Shown here: one piece after another, positions 6,741 to 15,199 of the stretch | Numbering within the stretch: the stretch's first letter is position 1 | How the letters are laid out: each line of letters opens with the position of its first letter | Assembly (NCBI GenBank): GCA_910574475.1 | Contig: CAJTAT010000018.1 | Coordinates: forward strand, 1 to 39,572 | Direction: 5' to 3' | Source of the DNA: Clostridia bacterium | GTDB lineage: Bacteria; Bacillota; Clostridia; Lachnospirales; Lachnospiraceae | Length of the DNA: 39,572 nt | Translations under genes and position numbers: made by a program | Notes under the pieces: generated by a model | Seen by the model: only the letters and a program-made list of their open reading frames with translations | Told to the model about the DNA's origin: nothing | Database searches by the model: none

Positions 6741-8210
6741 TCAATATATCACTTCATCCTCATTTACGGTATCAGCATTGAGCACTATATGATCATACAC
6801 AGACAAGCCATAACTGGTTCCTTCTTCTACAATACAGTACTCTTCATTCTCATAGATCACTTGAATCTGCCGAAACATGGTATACCCTTTGTTAATATTG
6901 TAGACGCCCCTTAGCTTCTCTGTTCTTCCCACCTGGTAATAATCTGCTGAGTCTGTTTTAATGAGCAGATCTCCTGACTGTAACTTTTTCTGGGAAGTGC
7001 CAAAATCTTCTTCCTTAGGGTCCACATAGGCAAATTCTTCATCTTCAAAATAAATGGTACAGTCCACAAATTCTGCTGCGCTGTTCCCATCTACAGAAAC
7101 CGTCTGCTTCATAAAACCAGTACTGTTATCTGCCCCAGACTGCGTCTTATAATCCTTCTCAATTACAAAAAATTCCTTTTCTGTGACAGCTGACTTGGGA
7201 ATCTTTAAGCCACTGGTCTCCTCTCTGATGACCTCAAAGCTCAGATAGCGCTCATCTGCATAACGAACCATAGAATTTATGAATTTCAGTACTCCGTAAG
7301 CCTGTCCATCACGATACTCCAGAGTCACAGAAGGCCATATTTCTTCCTTATCCTTATCAAAACGTATCTGTATGTAGGTAGTCCGCTGACTCACTGTTCC
7401 ATCTTCGGTCACTGACTGGTTTTCCTGAATTTTATTGGATAGATAGCTCTCCATCTCCTCATCCAGAGGAAAAATAAGCAGCCAATTTTCTTCTGTAATC
7501 AATTTGTAGACAGGCTCACCCTGTCCCACCAGCTCCTCTGTACGAAGGTTCTTTCTCTCATAAGTTTCCTGGTCAAACCATTCGCTGCTCAGGGATTCCA
7601 GGGTAGCTTCCTCGTATCCGTCAATATAATATTCAACTACTCCTGAAGTTGCAGCATTATATCGGGTGAATAACCCTGCGTCCCCCTCTGTGGCATTGTC
7701 AAGTTGCTCAATCATATTTTGATTCATCAGATCCAGAATACTTGCACCTACACTTGTCTTAAAATCATAGACTCTGCTAAAATCCATATCTGAAGAATCT
7801 CCCAGGTAAGCTGCAATCTCCCCTCGAAGCTGTGCATAATCATCGGAACCCAAATTTAATTCTTCTGTTGTGTTCTGAAAGGCCTCCGCCATTCTTCCAC
7901 TCTCATCTACTGTGTAGACAGTCGATGCCATGGAGACCTTCTCCCCTTCCCTGGCATAATAATTGACATAACCTAGCTTCTCAGAATTGAATACCTTTTC
8001 TGTCCGCAAGGCTATCCCTGTATAATGATAATCTGTGTGTAAGTTGCCTGCAATCACCTCATATCCAGATATGTGGGAAGATGTAAAAAATAAATATACA
8101 CAGACGATTAAATAGACTGCAATAAATCCAAAAAATACAACGCCAATATTGATGCTGAACGGGCGCCGATATTTTATCACTTTCTTATTCTTTTTTCCGG
8201 TACCCGACAC
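6741..8210 (-). CDS. HlyD-like membrane-anchored protein in the division cluster
   Basis: A 489-aa protein from a GTG at 8210 with GAAGGAG upstream. A basic cytoplasmic start (KKNKKVIKYRRP) is followed by one membrane anchor at about 20-43; the rest is extracytoplasmic. It has the features of a periplasmic-adaptor (HlyD/membrane-fusion) protein: a barrel-like start (TGIALRTEKVF, YYAREGEKVSMASTVYTVDESG), a central helical part, and C-terminal beta domains with LRGVYNINKGYTMFRQ and YGLSVYDHIVLN. No ABC or RND transporter gene is nearby; it leads instead into yggS-sepF-ylmH. A role in envelope assembly at the division site is inference from position. Function is otherwise unknown. Confidence 0.7.
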   Translation of the reverse strand: MSGTGKKNKKVIKYRRPFSINIGVVFFGFIAVYLIVCVYLFFTSSHISGYEVIAGNLHTDYHYTGIALRTEKVFNSEKLGYVNYYAREGEKVSMASTVYTVDESGRMAEAFQNTTEELNLGSDDYAQLRGEIAAYLGDSSDMDFSRVYDFKTSVGASILDLMNQNMIEQLDNATEGDAGLFTRYNAATSGVVEYYIDGYEEATLESLSSEWFDQETYERKNLRTEELVGQGEPVYKLITEENWLLIFPLDEEMESYLSNKIQENQSVTEDGTVSQRTTYIQIRFDKDKEEIWPSVTLEYRDGQAYGVLKFINSMVRYADERYLSFEVIREETSGLKIPKSAVTEKEFFVIEKDYKTQSGADNSTGFMKQTVSVDGNSAAEFVDCTIYFEDEEFAYVDPKEEDFGTSQKKLQSGDLLIKTDSADYYQVGRTEKLRGVYNINKGYTMFRQIQVIYENEEYCIVEEGTSYGLSVYDHIVLNADTVNEDEVIY

Positions 8211-8266
8211 GAATAAAACTCCTTCTACATTTTATCTGCTGTCTAAGCACAGCTCATGTCTACGTA

Positions 8267-8303
8267 AAAGTCGAGGACGCCCCGCTCCTTAGGGCATCCT
8301 CTG
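8267..8303 (-). terminator. Terminator after the P-loop gene
   Basis: On the minus strand GAGGATGCCC (8292-8301) pairs with GGGCGTCCTC (8273-8282), 10 bp with one G-T pair, and is followed by GACTTTTAC. It separates the P-loop gene from the HlyD-like/yggS/sepF unit. Confidence 0.75.
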
Positions 8304-8314
8304 TATGTACTGTC

Positions 8315-8734
8315 TTAACAAGTGATAATCACTTGCTCTTTTGCAAAGTCTGGCAAATCTTTTTCTTCTACTGAAATACTAATACAGATATCTACCTTGA
8401 ACTGTTCGCTGATCTGATTCAGCTGTGTCAGCGGATCCGCTAAATCCTTGCCTTCCAGATGAGCGATTTTTAAAAAGCTGTCAAGATATATCTGTTCCAG
8501 ATCGTAATCCTGGGAAATAATTCCACAAATAAAACCAATAAACTCATCACAATTTTTTAATGGATAATCCTTTACGTTAATCAGGCGAACTTTATTATTC
8601 AATTCATGCATATGCTTTGTATTCTTGTCCAGATATACAATGTTGCCGGATGCTGTCTTAATCTGATTATTGACTCTGTCCAGTAAATGCTTAGTCTTTC
8701 CGTCTCCCCTGTTTCCTATAATTAACTGTACCAT
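8315..8734 (-). CDS. Small P-loop NTPase-like protein
   Basis: A 139-aa protein starting at the ATG at 8734, which has AAGGAGG 9 nt upstream. A longer frame exists but lacks a ribosome binding site. The N-terminus MVQLIIGNRGDGKTKHLLD is a Walker A loop (GNRGDGKT). A hydrophobic strand with acidic end at DLEQIYLDSFLKIA could be Walker B-like. A C-terminal ICISISVEE strand follows. This is about half the size of a normal P-loop ATPase. It has its own promoter (8803-8831) and terminator (8267-8303), so it is a single-gene unit between mgsA and the HlyD-like gene. Nucleotide binding is likely; partner and role are unknown. Confidence 0.7.
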   Translation of the reverse strand: MVQLIIGNRGDGKTKHLLDRVNNQIKTASGNIVYLDKNTKHMHELNNKVRLINVKDYPLKNCDEFIGFICGIISQDYDLEQIYLDSFLKIAHLEGKDLADPLTQLNQISEQFKVDICISISVEEKDLPDFAKEQVIITC

Positions 8735-8802
8735 TGCCACGTCCTCCTTGGATTCCCATATATTTGCTAACCTCAACCGTTCGTTAGCTTTTTATATTTT
8801 TT

Positions 8803-8831
8803 ATTATAGTATACCTATGAAAAAAACACAA
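8803..8831 (-). promoter_or_regulatory. Promoter for the P-loop gene
   Basis: TTGTGT (8826-8831), 17-bp spacer, TATAAT (8803-8808) on the minus strand. The leader then carries an inverted repeat GCTAAC/GTTAGC (8766-8771, 8783-8788) before the ribosome binding site. Confidence 0.6.
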
Positions 8832-8856
8832 CCATTAATTCTAATCAACTAATTTA

Positions 8857-9252
8857 CTAACTATATAACTCTCTCCACTCCATATCCCCTCTGTCAAGGG
8901 CTTTGAGTAAAAGCTCTGCAGTAGCCAGATTCGTCGCTAGTGGAATACTGTAAGTGTCACAGAGCCGGACTACATTGTTCACATCTGGCTCATGAGATTT
9001 TGGAGTCTGTGGATCCCGTAAAAATATCACCAAATCCATCTGATTGTGCTCAATCTGTGCTGCCAGCTGCTGCTCTCCCCCAAGATGGCCGGCAAGATAC
9101 TTGTGCACACTGAGATTTGTCACCTCCACAATCAATCTTCCTGTTGTACCAGTTGCGTACAAATTATGTTTACATAAAATCCCCCTGTACGCAATACAAA
9201 AATTCTGCATTAATTTTTTCTTTGAATCATGTGCAATCAAACCTATGTTCAT
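8857..9252 (-). CDS. mgsA: Methylglyoxal synthase homolog with Glu at the catalytic Asp position
   Basis: A 131-aa protein matching methylglyoxal synthase, which turns dihydroxyacetone phosphate into methylglyoxal plus phosphate. It has the IAHDSKK start (His8, Asp9), the phosphate-binding LYATGTTGRLI loop, FLRDPQTPKSHEPDVNNV (Asp80, His87, Asp90) and a C-terminal ATNLATAELLL. The catalytic base is Asp71 in the E. coli enzyme (GGDQQ); here the codon is GAG, giving GGEQQ with Glu60. The preceding SGP of well-studied enzymes is replaced by AGH. The gene follows rodA closely and ends the minC-to-rodA run; mgsA next to rodA is common in Clostridia. Activity may be reduced or altered. Confidence 0.88.
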   Translation of the reverse strand: MNIGLIAHDSKKKLMQNFCIAYRGILCKHNLYATGTTGRLIVEVTNLSVHKYLAGHLGGEQQLAAQIEHNQMDLVIFLRDPQTPKSHEPDVNNVVRLCDTYSIPLATNLATAELLLKALDRGDMEWRELYS

Positions 9253-9270
9253 ACGAACACCCCCAAGTCA

Positions 9271-10395
9271 TTAATATTTTTTCGGCTGTAAGCCGACATT
9301 TAGAACAAATCCTATTGCCATAAACAGTGTTACCATAGATGTCATCCCATAACTGACAAAAGGTAGTGGAATACCTGTATTCGGCATAATACCTGTGGCT
9401 ACACAAATATTGACAAAACTCTGAAACCCAATATAACCTGCCACCCCACAGCAAATTAAAGTTCCAGAAAAGTCCCGGGAACGTTTCCCGATCCAAATAC
9501 ATTCTATCACAATCAACGCAATTAGTAAAATAATTGTTGCACAGCCAATGAATCCCAGCTCTTCTCCCGCCACAGCAAAGATAAAGTCTGTTTGGGGCTC
9601 TGCAATAAAGCTTCCATTTTTTACAGAGGACACTGAATTGTTGTTCAGGCCTTTCCCTAAAAGCTGGCCGGATCCAATAGCCATAATAGAATTCTGCTGC
9701 TGGTATGCATCATCTGCATACTTTGTAGGGTTTAGCCAGGCCATAATACGGCGAAAGGCGTAGTCATCTAAAATCTTCTGATCTGGCTGTAGAATCAGAC
9801 TGATAAAAATCACAGCAGCCGGAGCCCCTACAGCAATGGCACCTGCAATCAGCTTATAACTCAGCCCTCCAATAAACAGCAGAACAAGGAAAATAAAAAT
9901 CAAAGAAATTGTGGTGGACAAATCTGGCTGTTCTTTGATAAATATAGCTGGAATACCAAATAAAATCGCTGACAGGCTCAAGATTTTCCACGTATTCAAA
10001 ACCTCTCTATACTTCTCTAAAAATTTTGCAAAAAACAGAATCAGCAACAGTTTGGCAAGTTCTGACGGCTGAAACTGAAAACCAGCAATATTCAACCAGC
10101 GGTAGGCGCCGTTTACCATTTTTCCCAAAGGTCTGATATTCACAAATGGTATCTGCACCAGTGTAAGCAAAGCAAGATTAAACACATAAATCAGCCAGTA
10201 AAATTTTAGAACCCAAGTATAATCTAGCACAGAAATCACGAGCATTGCAATTGTTCCCAGGGCCAGGCCCACAATCTGCTGGCTCTGTACAGATTTTCGT
10301 GCACTACCAATTACCAGAATTCCAATAATACTGATGGCATATACATAAAATATAAGCCTGAATCTATAGTCCCTCAGCTGATACTGCTTAAACAT
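9271..10395 (-). CDS. rodA: Rod-shape SEDS glycosyltransferase RodA
   Basis: A 374-aa multi-spanning SEDS-family peptidoglycan polymerase, partner of the class B PBP encoded by 12309-15197. About ten membrane segments are visible. Family signatures are NGAYRWLNIAGFQFQPSELAK, the FIKEQPDLSTT loop, QQQNSIMAIGSGQLLGKG, and AEPQTDFIFAVAGEELGF, whose Asp is the conserved catalytic residue, followed by GIMPNTGIPLPFVSYG. The start ATG at 10395 has GAAGGAG upstream but is overlapped by a 15-codon upstream ORF with a stronger ribosome binding site (10379-10424). It belongs to the mre-min-rod shape block. Confidence 0.95.
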   Translation of the reverse strand: MFKQYQLRDYRFRLIFYVYAISIIGILVIGSARKSVQSQQIVGLALGTIAMLVISVLDYTWVLKFYWLIYVFNLALLTLVQIPFVNIRPLGKMVNGAYRWLNIAGFQFQPSELAKLLLILFFAKFLEKYREVLNTWKILSLSAILFGIPAIFIKEQPDLSTTISLIFIFLVLLFIGGLSYKLIAGAIAVGAPAAVIFISLILQPDQKILDDYAFRRIMAWLNPTKYADDAYQQQNSIMAIGSGQLLGKGLNNNSVSSVKNGSFIAEPQTDFIFAVAGEELGFIGCATIILLIALIVIECIWIGKRSRDFSGTLICCGVAGYIGFQSFVNICVATGIMPNTGIPLPFVSYGMTSMVTLFMAIGFVLNVGLQPKKY

Positions 10396-10424
10396 AATGC
10401 TCCTTCAAGATATTTTCCTGTCAT
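10379..10424 (-). other. Possible leader peptide ORF overlapping the rodA start
   Basis: AGGAGG (10430-10435) with a 5-nt gap precedes an ATG at 10424 opening MTGKYLEGALCLSSIS and a TGA inside rodA in another frame. This ribosome binding site is closer to consensus than the one used by rodA itself. Translational coupling is a guess. Confidence 0.3.
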
Positions 10425-10440
10425 TTTTACCTCCTAATGT

Positions 10441-10472
10441 CTCGAGCGAACGTGCTTGTACGTTCATTTGAG
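10441..10472. repeat. Intergenic hairpin between minE and rodA
   Basis: CTCGAGCGAACGT pairs with ACGTTCATTTGAG around a 6-nt loop (one mismatch, several G-T pairs). No T-run follows on the minus strand, so it may be an mRNA stability or processing element rather than a terminator. Confidence 0.45.
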
Positions 10473-10501
10473 ACGCAAACCCAAGATTAAAAATTCTATT
10501 T

Positions 10502-10780
10502 TCAATCTTTCACTCCATGTTTCATATCCTTAATGGGAATATTTGCACAGAGTGCTGGTACATGCCCATTCTCTCCCTCCGATTCCGTCTGTGTTATCTG
10601 AATATCCAGGCCCTCACAGTCTATCTCCATATATTTAGAAATCACCTTGATGATATCATTTTTAATCAGCTCCATCATCTCAGGGGAACAGTTTGCCCGA
10701 TCTGAGATTAGCAGAAGCTTCAGACGATCCTTCGCCACATCTCCCGAGCTCTTTTTTCGAAAGAAATCCATTAAAGCCAT
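10502..10780 (-). CDS. minE: Cell division topological specificity factor MinE
   Basis: A 92-aa protein. The N-terminal membrane/MinD-contact segment is MALMDFFRKKSSGDVAKDRL, then the anti-MinCD helix KDRLKLLLISDRANCSPEMM and the C-terminal dimerisation part (MMELIKNDIIKVISKYMEID, then the strand LDIQITQTES). It stimulates the MinD ATPase and drives Min oscillation. It follows minD by 18 nt. Its presence shows a MinE-type Min system rather than the DivIVA/MinJ system of Bacillus. Confidence 0.96.
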   Translation of the reverse strand: MALMDFFRKKSSGDVAKDRLKLLLISDRANCSPEMMELIKNDIIKVISKYMEIDCEGLDIQITQTESEGENGHVPALCANIPIKDMKHGVKD

Positions 10781-10798
10781 CCTATTTTCCCCCTTTGA

Positions 10799-11584
10799 CT
10801 ATTTAAACAGCTTTGTAATCTTTGAAAAGAATCCATTATTGACTTCCAGATTCATCAAAGGTACTTCTTCACCCAGGATTCTCTTACAGATATTCATATA
10901 AGCCGTACCTGCCAGAGAGGAATCCCCTGCCAATGGCTCGCCCTGATTCGTAGCAATTACAATGTTCTCATCGTCCGGGACAGCTCCAATCAAGTCAATG
11001 GCAAGAATATCAATTACATCCTCAATAGACATCATATCTCCCCGCTTTACCATATCCATACGCAGGCGGTTGACAATCAAATCAATCTTGTGAATCTCAT
11101 TAGCCTCCAAAAGCCCAATGATACGATCTGCGTCCCGAATCGCAGAAACCTCAGGAGTCGTAACAATCAAAGCTCGATCTGCTGCCGCAATTGCATTTTT
11201 AAATCCCTGCTCGATGCCCGCTGGACAGTCCAGCAGTATGTAGTCAAAATCAGCCTTTAATTCATCAATCAGCTTTACCATCTGTTCTGGATTGACAGCC
11301 GTCTTATCTCTAGTCTGTGCGGATGGAAGCAATGCCAGGTTTGGATAGCGCTTGTCCTTGATCAGGGCCTGCTTCATCCGACAGTTGCCCTCTACTACAT
11401 CCACCAGATTGTACACAATCCGGTTCTCCAGGCCCATAACCACATCTAAATTGCGAAGCCCGATATCTGTGTCAATCATGACTACATTCTTCCCAAGCTT
11501 TGCGAGGCCTGTACCTATATTCGCCGTGGAAGTAGTCTTTCCCACGCCGCCTTTCCCGGATGTAATGACAATTACTTCACTCAT
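10799..11584 (-). CDS. minD: Septum site-determining ATPase MinD
   Basis: A 261-aa ParA/MinD-family ATPase. I start at the ATG at 11584, which has TTGGAGGAAAAA upstream, giving MSEVIVITSGKGGVGKTTST with the deviant Walker A (KGGVGKT). Switch I is MIDTDIGLRNLD, Walker B is DYILLDCPAGIE, and the C-terminus FFSKITKLFK is the amphipathic membrane-targeting helix. Together with MinC (upstream) and MinE (downstream) it positions the FtsZ ring. The three genes form a tight operon. Confidence 0.96.
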   Translation of the reverse strand: MSEVIVITSGKGGVGKTTSTANIGTGLAKLGKNVVMIDTDIGLRNLDVVMGLENRIVYNLVDVVEGNCRMKQALIKDKRYPNLALLPSAQTRDKTAVNPEQMVKLIDELKADFDYILLDCPAGIEQGFKNAIAAADRALIVTTPEVSAIRDADRIIGLLEANEIHKIDLIVNRLRMDMVKRGDMMSIEDVIDILAIDLIGAVPDDENIVIATNQGEPLAGDSSLAGTAYMNICKRILGEEVPLMNLEVNNGFFSKITKLFK

Positions 11585-11607
11585 AAATTTTTCCTCCAAA
11601 CTATTTT

Positions 11608-12297
11608 TTACAAATTGATATCATTTAAAATCTCTTTCGTGATGGGTTCTATATAAATATTTCCATCTTCCACAAAAGCAATCTTTGGCGTATCTTCTGC
11701 TTTTTTCTTCTTTTTCACAGAAGCCTTGTCCGAGCAGCGGGCAATTACATCTCCAATCCGTATCTGCATGGGATCCATGGACAAGGCCGCCACAAACGCC
11801 GACTCATTTCCTGCGGCTCCCACATAGACATTTCCCTTTAAAGCTCCGAGAATCACAATATTTCCCTTTGAGATCACACGGGCTCCCGGATTCACATCCC
11901 CCAGAATTATAATACTTGTCTCAGATTCCATGACCTGGCCGGATCGAAGCGTCCCTTTATAAAAGCGTCCATCTTTCAGATTCATTAAATCTGTCTGTGT
12001 TTGCTGCTTCTCCATCTCCCGCTTCATTAGAGCTTCCGTATCCTCATTTTCATCCACTACGCTGACTACCTGGATCTGGCAATTGGCAGAGATTGTGTCC
12101 ACCAGTTCCATTTCTTCTTCCAGAGAAAGCTTACGTCCCTGAAAGCAGATGGCCATCTGAACTTCCCCAAAAAACTTGGCTGAGGAACGAAACTTTTCAG
12201 CCACCTCCTTTTTCAGGGTTTCTAATTCCAGTCCAGGATCCAGAATTACGATCAATCCATATTTATTGCTTTTAATGATAACTGGCTGGTTTGTCAT
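11608..12297 (-). CDS. minC: Septum site-determining protein MinC
   Basis: A 229-aa inhibitor of FtsZ assembly. The N-terminal domain (about 1-105: PVIIKSNKYGLIVILDPG, VQMAICFQGRKLSLEEEMEL) contacts FtsZ. A linker precedes the C-terminal beta-helix (about 115-200: TLRSGQVMESETSIIILGDV, then NPGARVISKGNIVILGALKG and NVYVGAAGN, QIRIGDVIARC), which dimerises and binds MinD. Its ATG lies 11 nt after the PBP2 stop, and AGGAGAAC gives the ribosome binding site. Confidence 0.95.
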   Translation of the reverse strand: MTNQPVIIKSNKYGLIVILDPGLELETLKKEVAEKFRSSAKFFGEVQMAICFQGRKLSLEEEMELVDTISANCQIQVVSVVDENEDTEALMKREMEKQQTQTDLMNLKDGRFYKGTLRSGQVMESETSIIILGDVNPGARVISKGNIVILGALKGNVYVGAAGNESAFVAALSMDPMQIRIGDVIARCSDKASVKKKKKAEDTPKIAFVEDGNIYIEPITKEILNDINL

Positions 12298-12308
12298 AAC
12301 ATGTTCTC

Positions 12309-15197
12309 CTAATCTACAATATTCTGTCCTGTGGATTCACTGGCTTTTCCGCTCAAGATATCTTCCTCGTCTGCAAGATCGAAATAATATCGGAAAATAT
12401 CTGCTGCCACTTCGGCTGTATTCGCAGAAGTATAACCATTTGCAATACGCACTGCCACGGCAATTTCCGGGGCCTCATATGGAGCATATCCGATAAACAA
12501 GGCGTGGTTTGGATGGCTTGTACTCTGCTGAGCCGTACCAGTCTTCCCAGCGATGGAAATGCCGAGCTTGTTCAGAGCATTTGTGTCCTCTGCCACCAAA
12601 CGCATCCCCTCCTGCACTGCATCCCAGGAACTATCCTGAATTTCTATCTGATTGAAAACTTCTGGCTCATACTCCTCAATCAAGGTCCCATCCGCTGCTT
12701 CTCTTTTATCTAAAAGAGTTAGGTTAAAGCATGTCCCACGATTGGCAAGAGCTGCCACATAACGAGATAGATGAGACACAGAAAAGTTGTTCGTTCCCTG
12801 TCCAATCGCTGAACGAACAGGGTCAAAATCAGAAATCTGCGGTTCATATTCTGCAATCTCAAGCCCTGAGTAGTCTCCCAGGCCAAACATCCTTGCATAC
12901 TTTTCCAGCTTGGCTAAACCACTGTCTGTAGAGTAATTAACGGTCCTTCCGCCTGACAGGCGGTATCCCAATTCAAAGAAATAATAGTTACAGGAATCTC
13001 TTATAGCTGTACTGAGGGTCTCATCTCCATGATGTCCCCCATACTGGTTGAAAATCCAACAGGTAGGTGAAGGCGTGATTTCCATAAACTGACCTTTACC
13101 ATAAATTGTCTCTCCCACTGTGATTGCCCCTTCTTCCAGCCCGGCAATGGCTGCCACTGGCTTAAAGGTAGAACCAGGTGCCAGATTTTCCTGGGTGGCA
13201 CGGTTGATAAACGGGGAAGACAGATCGTGTTGGAGACGGTTATAGTAGACAGAATCCATCACATTTGTCAATCGGTTATTGTCATAGCTTGGATAAGTAA
13301 CGACTGCCAGTGCATCTCCGGTGTTCACATCTACAATCACTGCTGCACCACTGCAGGGCTCCAAAGCCAACTGTGCTGGAGTAATTTCCAGATTTCTGAT
13401 CTTTTCAATCATAAAATTGTAAGCACTCATCCGACCGGAATTCAGATTGGAAATTGTTTCCTCATCATATTCTAACACATTTTGTTCATATAATAAAAGA
13501 CAAATTTCTGTTCCTGACACAATATCATCAAGAATCATATATTTATAAAGCATTTTGCCGAATTCCGGGTCCTCCATAAGAGTATCCTCAATATATTTCA
13601 GAATAGACTGGTAGATTTCCTGAGAATCCAAATACGGATTGTCTCCAGAAATTTTAGTCACATCAATCCAGTTCATTGAGATAGCATAATGCAGATATTC
13701 CTGAAGACTGATTATCTCCTCCTTCGTCCAGGCAAGGTAGGTGGCATCTGAAGTGTCAATTGCATCATTTTGCAGAACCTGATTCTCTCCCATCAGAACA
13801 TCTGAGACAATGTAAGTCATGTAATTCATCATCTCTTTCGTAAGATCCTGATAGGCTGTGGGGTTCTGCGTGTTGAGCTGATCCAAAATCGTAGCGATTG
13901 CGTTGGCGCGTTTTACCTGAAACCTCTCATATATAGACTGCTCCAGCTGAGTCGCATCATCTGCAAAAAAATGTGTGGAATCAATAATATTATTGTTCAA
14001 AAGTGCATAGTATACATCATAGATAGGAATTACAATATCCGCAGCACTAGGTTTCTGCTTCGGCACATACTCCCGGATATTCTGGATCTTGGAGATCAAA
14101 ATACCTGCCAGCTTCTGTTCAATAATATGATAAGTTGCAATCTGAAGCTCCTTATCAATGGTCAGATAGATATTGTTGCCTGGAACTGGTTCCTTGCTCT
14201 CAGCAACTTCAATCACACGGCCTACGCTGTCCACATACATTTCTTCGTAGCCCTTTACTCCCTGTAATTCCATCTCCATATACTGTTCGATCCCAGCCTT
14301 ACCGATAATATCATTGAGCTCATACTCTGGGTTCTGCTCCTGGAGGCTGTCCAGCTCTTCCTGGGACGCCTTGCCAATATAGCCAATAATAGAAGAAAAA
14401 TATTCACTGTCTGGGTATACCCGGCGGCTGCTCTGTTCGATATCGGCTCCCTGGAGTGCATCCTGATTTTCCAAAACGGCTGCAACCGTCTTCTCAGACA
14501 CATTCGTCGCCACAGTAGTAGCCACATAGCGCTTATAACTATTGGAAGACATAGCAAATCGGATATTTGCAATCTTTAACTGCTCCTCCGGTGTATATCC
14601 AGTGACCGTCAGGCCATAGTCCTTTATCTCTTTTTCTGTGTAAGACTCCTTAATATCATACTTTTTTTCTCCGCAAAGATTGTCCATAATCTTTTGGGCA
14701 TCCGCCAACTCTTCCGCAGCTTTCAGCTCACTAATCTTAGAATGTCCATAAACGTCAGCTTTCAAACGAAGAAGTGCATTTCCCTCTAAAGAAAATTCAA
14801 ACTTTCCGTTTTCATAGATGATTCCCATATTGTTAATGACTGTGTCACCATTTTTTTCTACCAGTTGAATCAAGTTATAGATAATCTGGTTTAACTGTGC
14901 ATTTTTAGTCTTTGTGTTGGGATAAGAACCATTATCCTCAATGGTCACCGAATAGGAAAGTTCGCTGTACGCAAGCACCTCTCCATTGCGATCATAGATA
15001 TCTCCCCTGGTACTTGTCAGACTGACTTCACGCTTTGTCATCAGAGAAAAAGAATCTTGGTAATCTGCCCCTCTTACAATCTGCAGATAAAAAACCCGCT
15101 GTAAAAGGATCCCGAACAATATCAAAAAAGCTACAGCCAGGAAAAATGTTCTCGATTTTATCAAATTCACAAAAAACTCTTTTATTTCTTTCAGCAA
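12309..15197 (-). CDS. Class B penicillin-binding protein 2 (rod-shape transpeptidase) with a large insertion
   Basis: A 962-aa PBP started at the TTG at 15197, two bases after the mreD stop, with GGAG 8 nt upstream; the open frame extends further into mreD but has no start signal. One membrane anchor lies at about 18-38, then the PBP dimerisation domain (TSTRGDIYDRNGEVLAYSEL) and the transpeptidase: SxxK as PGSTFKP (Ser676, Lys679), SxN as SCN (Ser735-Asn737), and KTGTAQ (Lys885). E. coli PBP2 is 633 aa. The extra length is mostly a helical insert of about 240 residues (about 368-613) between LTIDKELQIATYHI and the core strand GAAVIVDVNTGDALAVVTYP. It works with RodA and MreBCD in elongation. 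Confidence 0.93.
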   Translation of the reverse strand: MLKEIKEFFVNLIKSRTFFLAVAFLILFGILLQRVFYLQIVRGADYQDSFSLMTKREVSLTSTRGDIYDRNGEVLAYSELSYSVTIEDNGSYPNTKTKNAQLNQIIYNLIQLVEKNGDTVINNMGIIYENGKFEFSLEGNALLRLKADVYGHSKISELKAAEELADAQKIMDNLCGEKKYDIKESYTEKEIKDYGLTVTGYTPEEQLKIANIRFAMSSNSYKRYVATTVATNVSEKTVAAVLENQDALQGADIEQSSRRVYPDSEYFSSIIGYIGKASQEELDSLQEQNPEYELNDIIGKAGIEQYMEMELQGVKGYEEMYVDSVGRVIEVAESKEPVPGNNIYLTIDKELQIATYHIIEQKLAGILISKIQNIREYVPKQKPSAADIVIPIYDVYYALLNNNIIDSTHFFADDATQLEQSIYERFQVKRANAIATILDQLNTQNPTAYQDLTKEMMNYMTYIVSDVLMGENQVLQNDAIDTSDATYLAWTKEEIISLQEYLHYAISMNWIDVTKISGDNPYLDSQEIYQSILKYIEDTLMEDPEFGKMLYKYMILDDIVSGTEICLLLYEQNVLEYDEETISNLNSGRMSAYNFMIEKIRNLEITPAQLALEPCSGAAVIVDVNTGDALAVVTYPSYDNNRLTNVMDSVYYNRLQHDLSSPFINRATQENLAPGSTFKPVAAIAGLEEGAITVGETIYGKGQFMEITPSPTCWIFNQYGGHHGDETLSTAIRDSCNYYFFELGYRLSGGRTVNYSTDSGLAKLEKYARMFGLGDYSGLEIAEYEPQISDFDPVRSAIGQGTNNFSVSHLSRYVAALANRGTCFNLTLLDKREAADGTLIEEYEPEVFNQIEIQDSSWDAVQEGMRLVAEDTNALNKLGISIAGKTGTAQQSTSHPNHALFIGYAPYEAPEIAVAVRIANGYTSANTAEVAADIFRYYFDLADEEDILSGKASESTGQNIVD

Positions 15198-15199
15198 AA

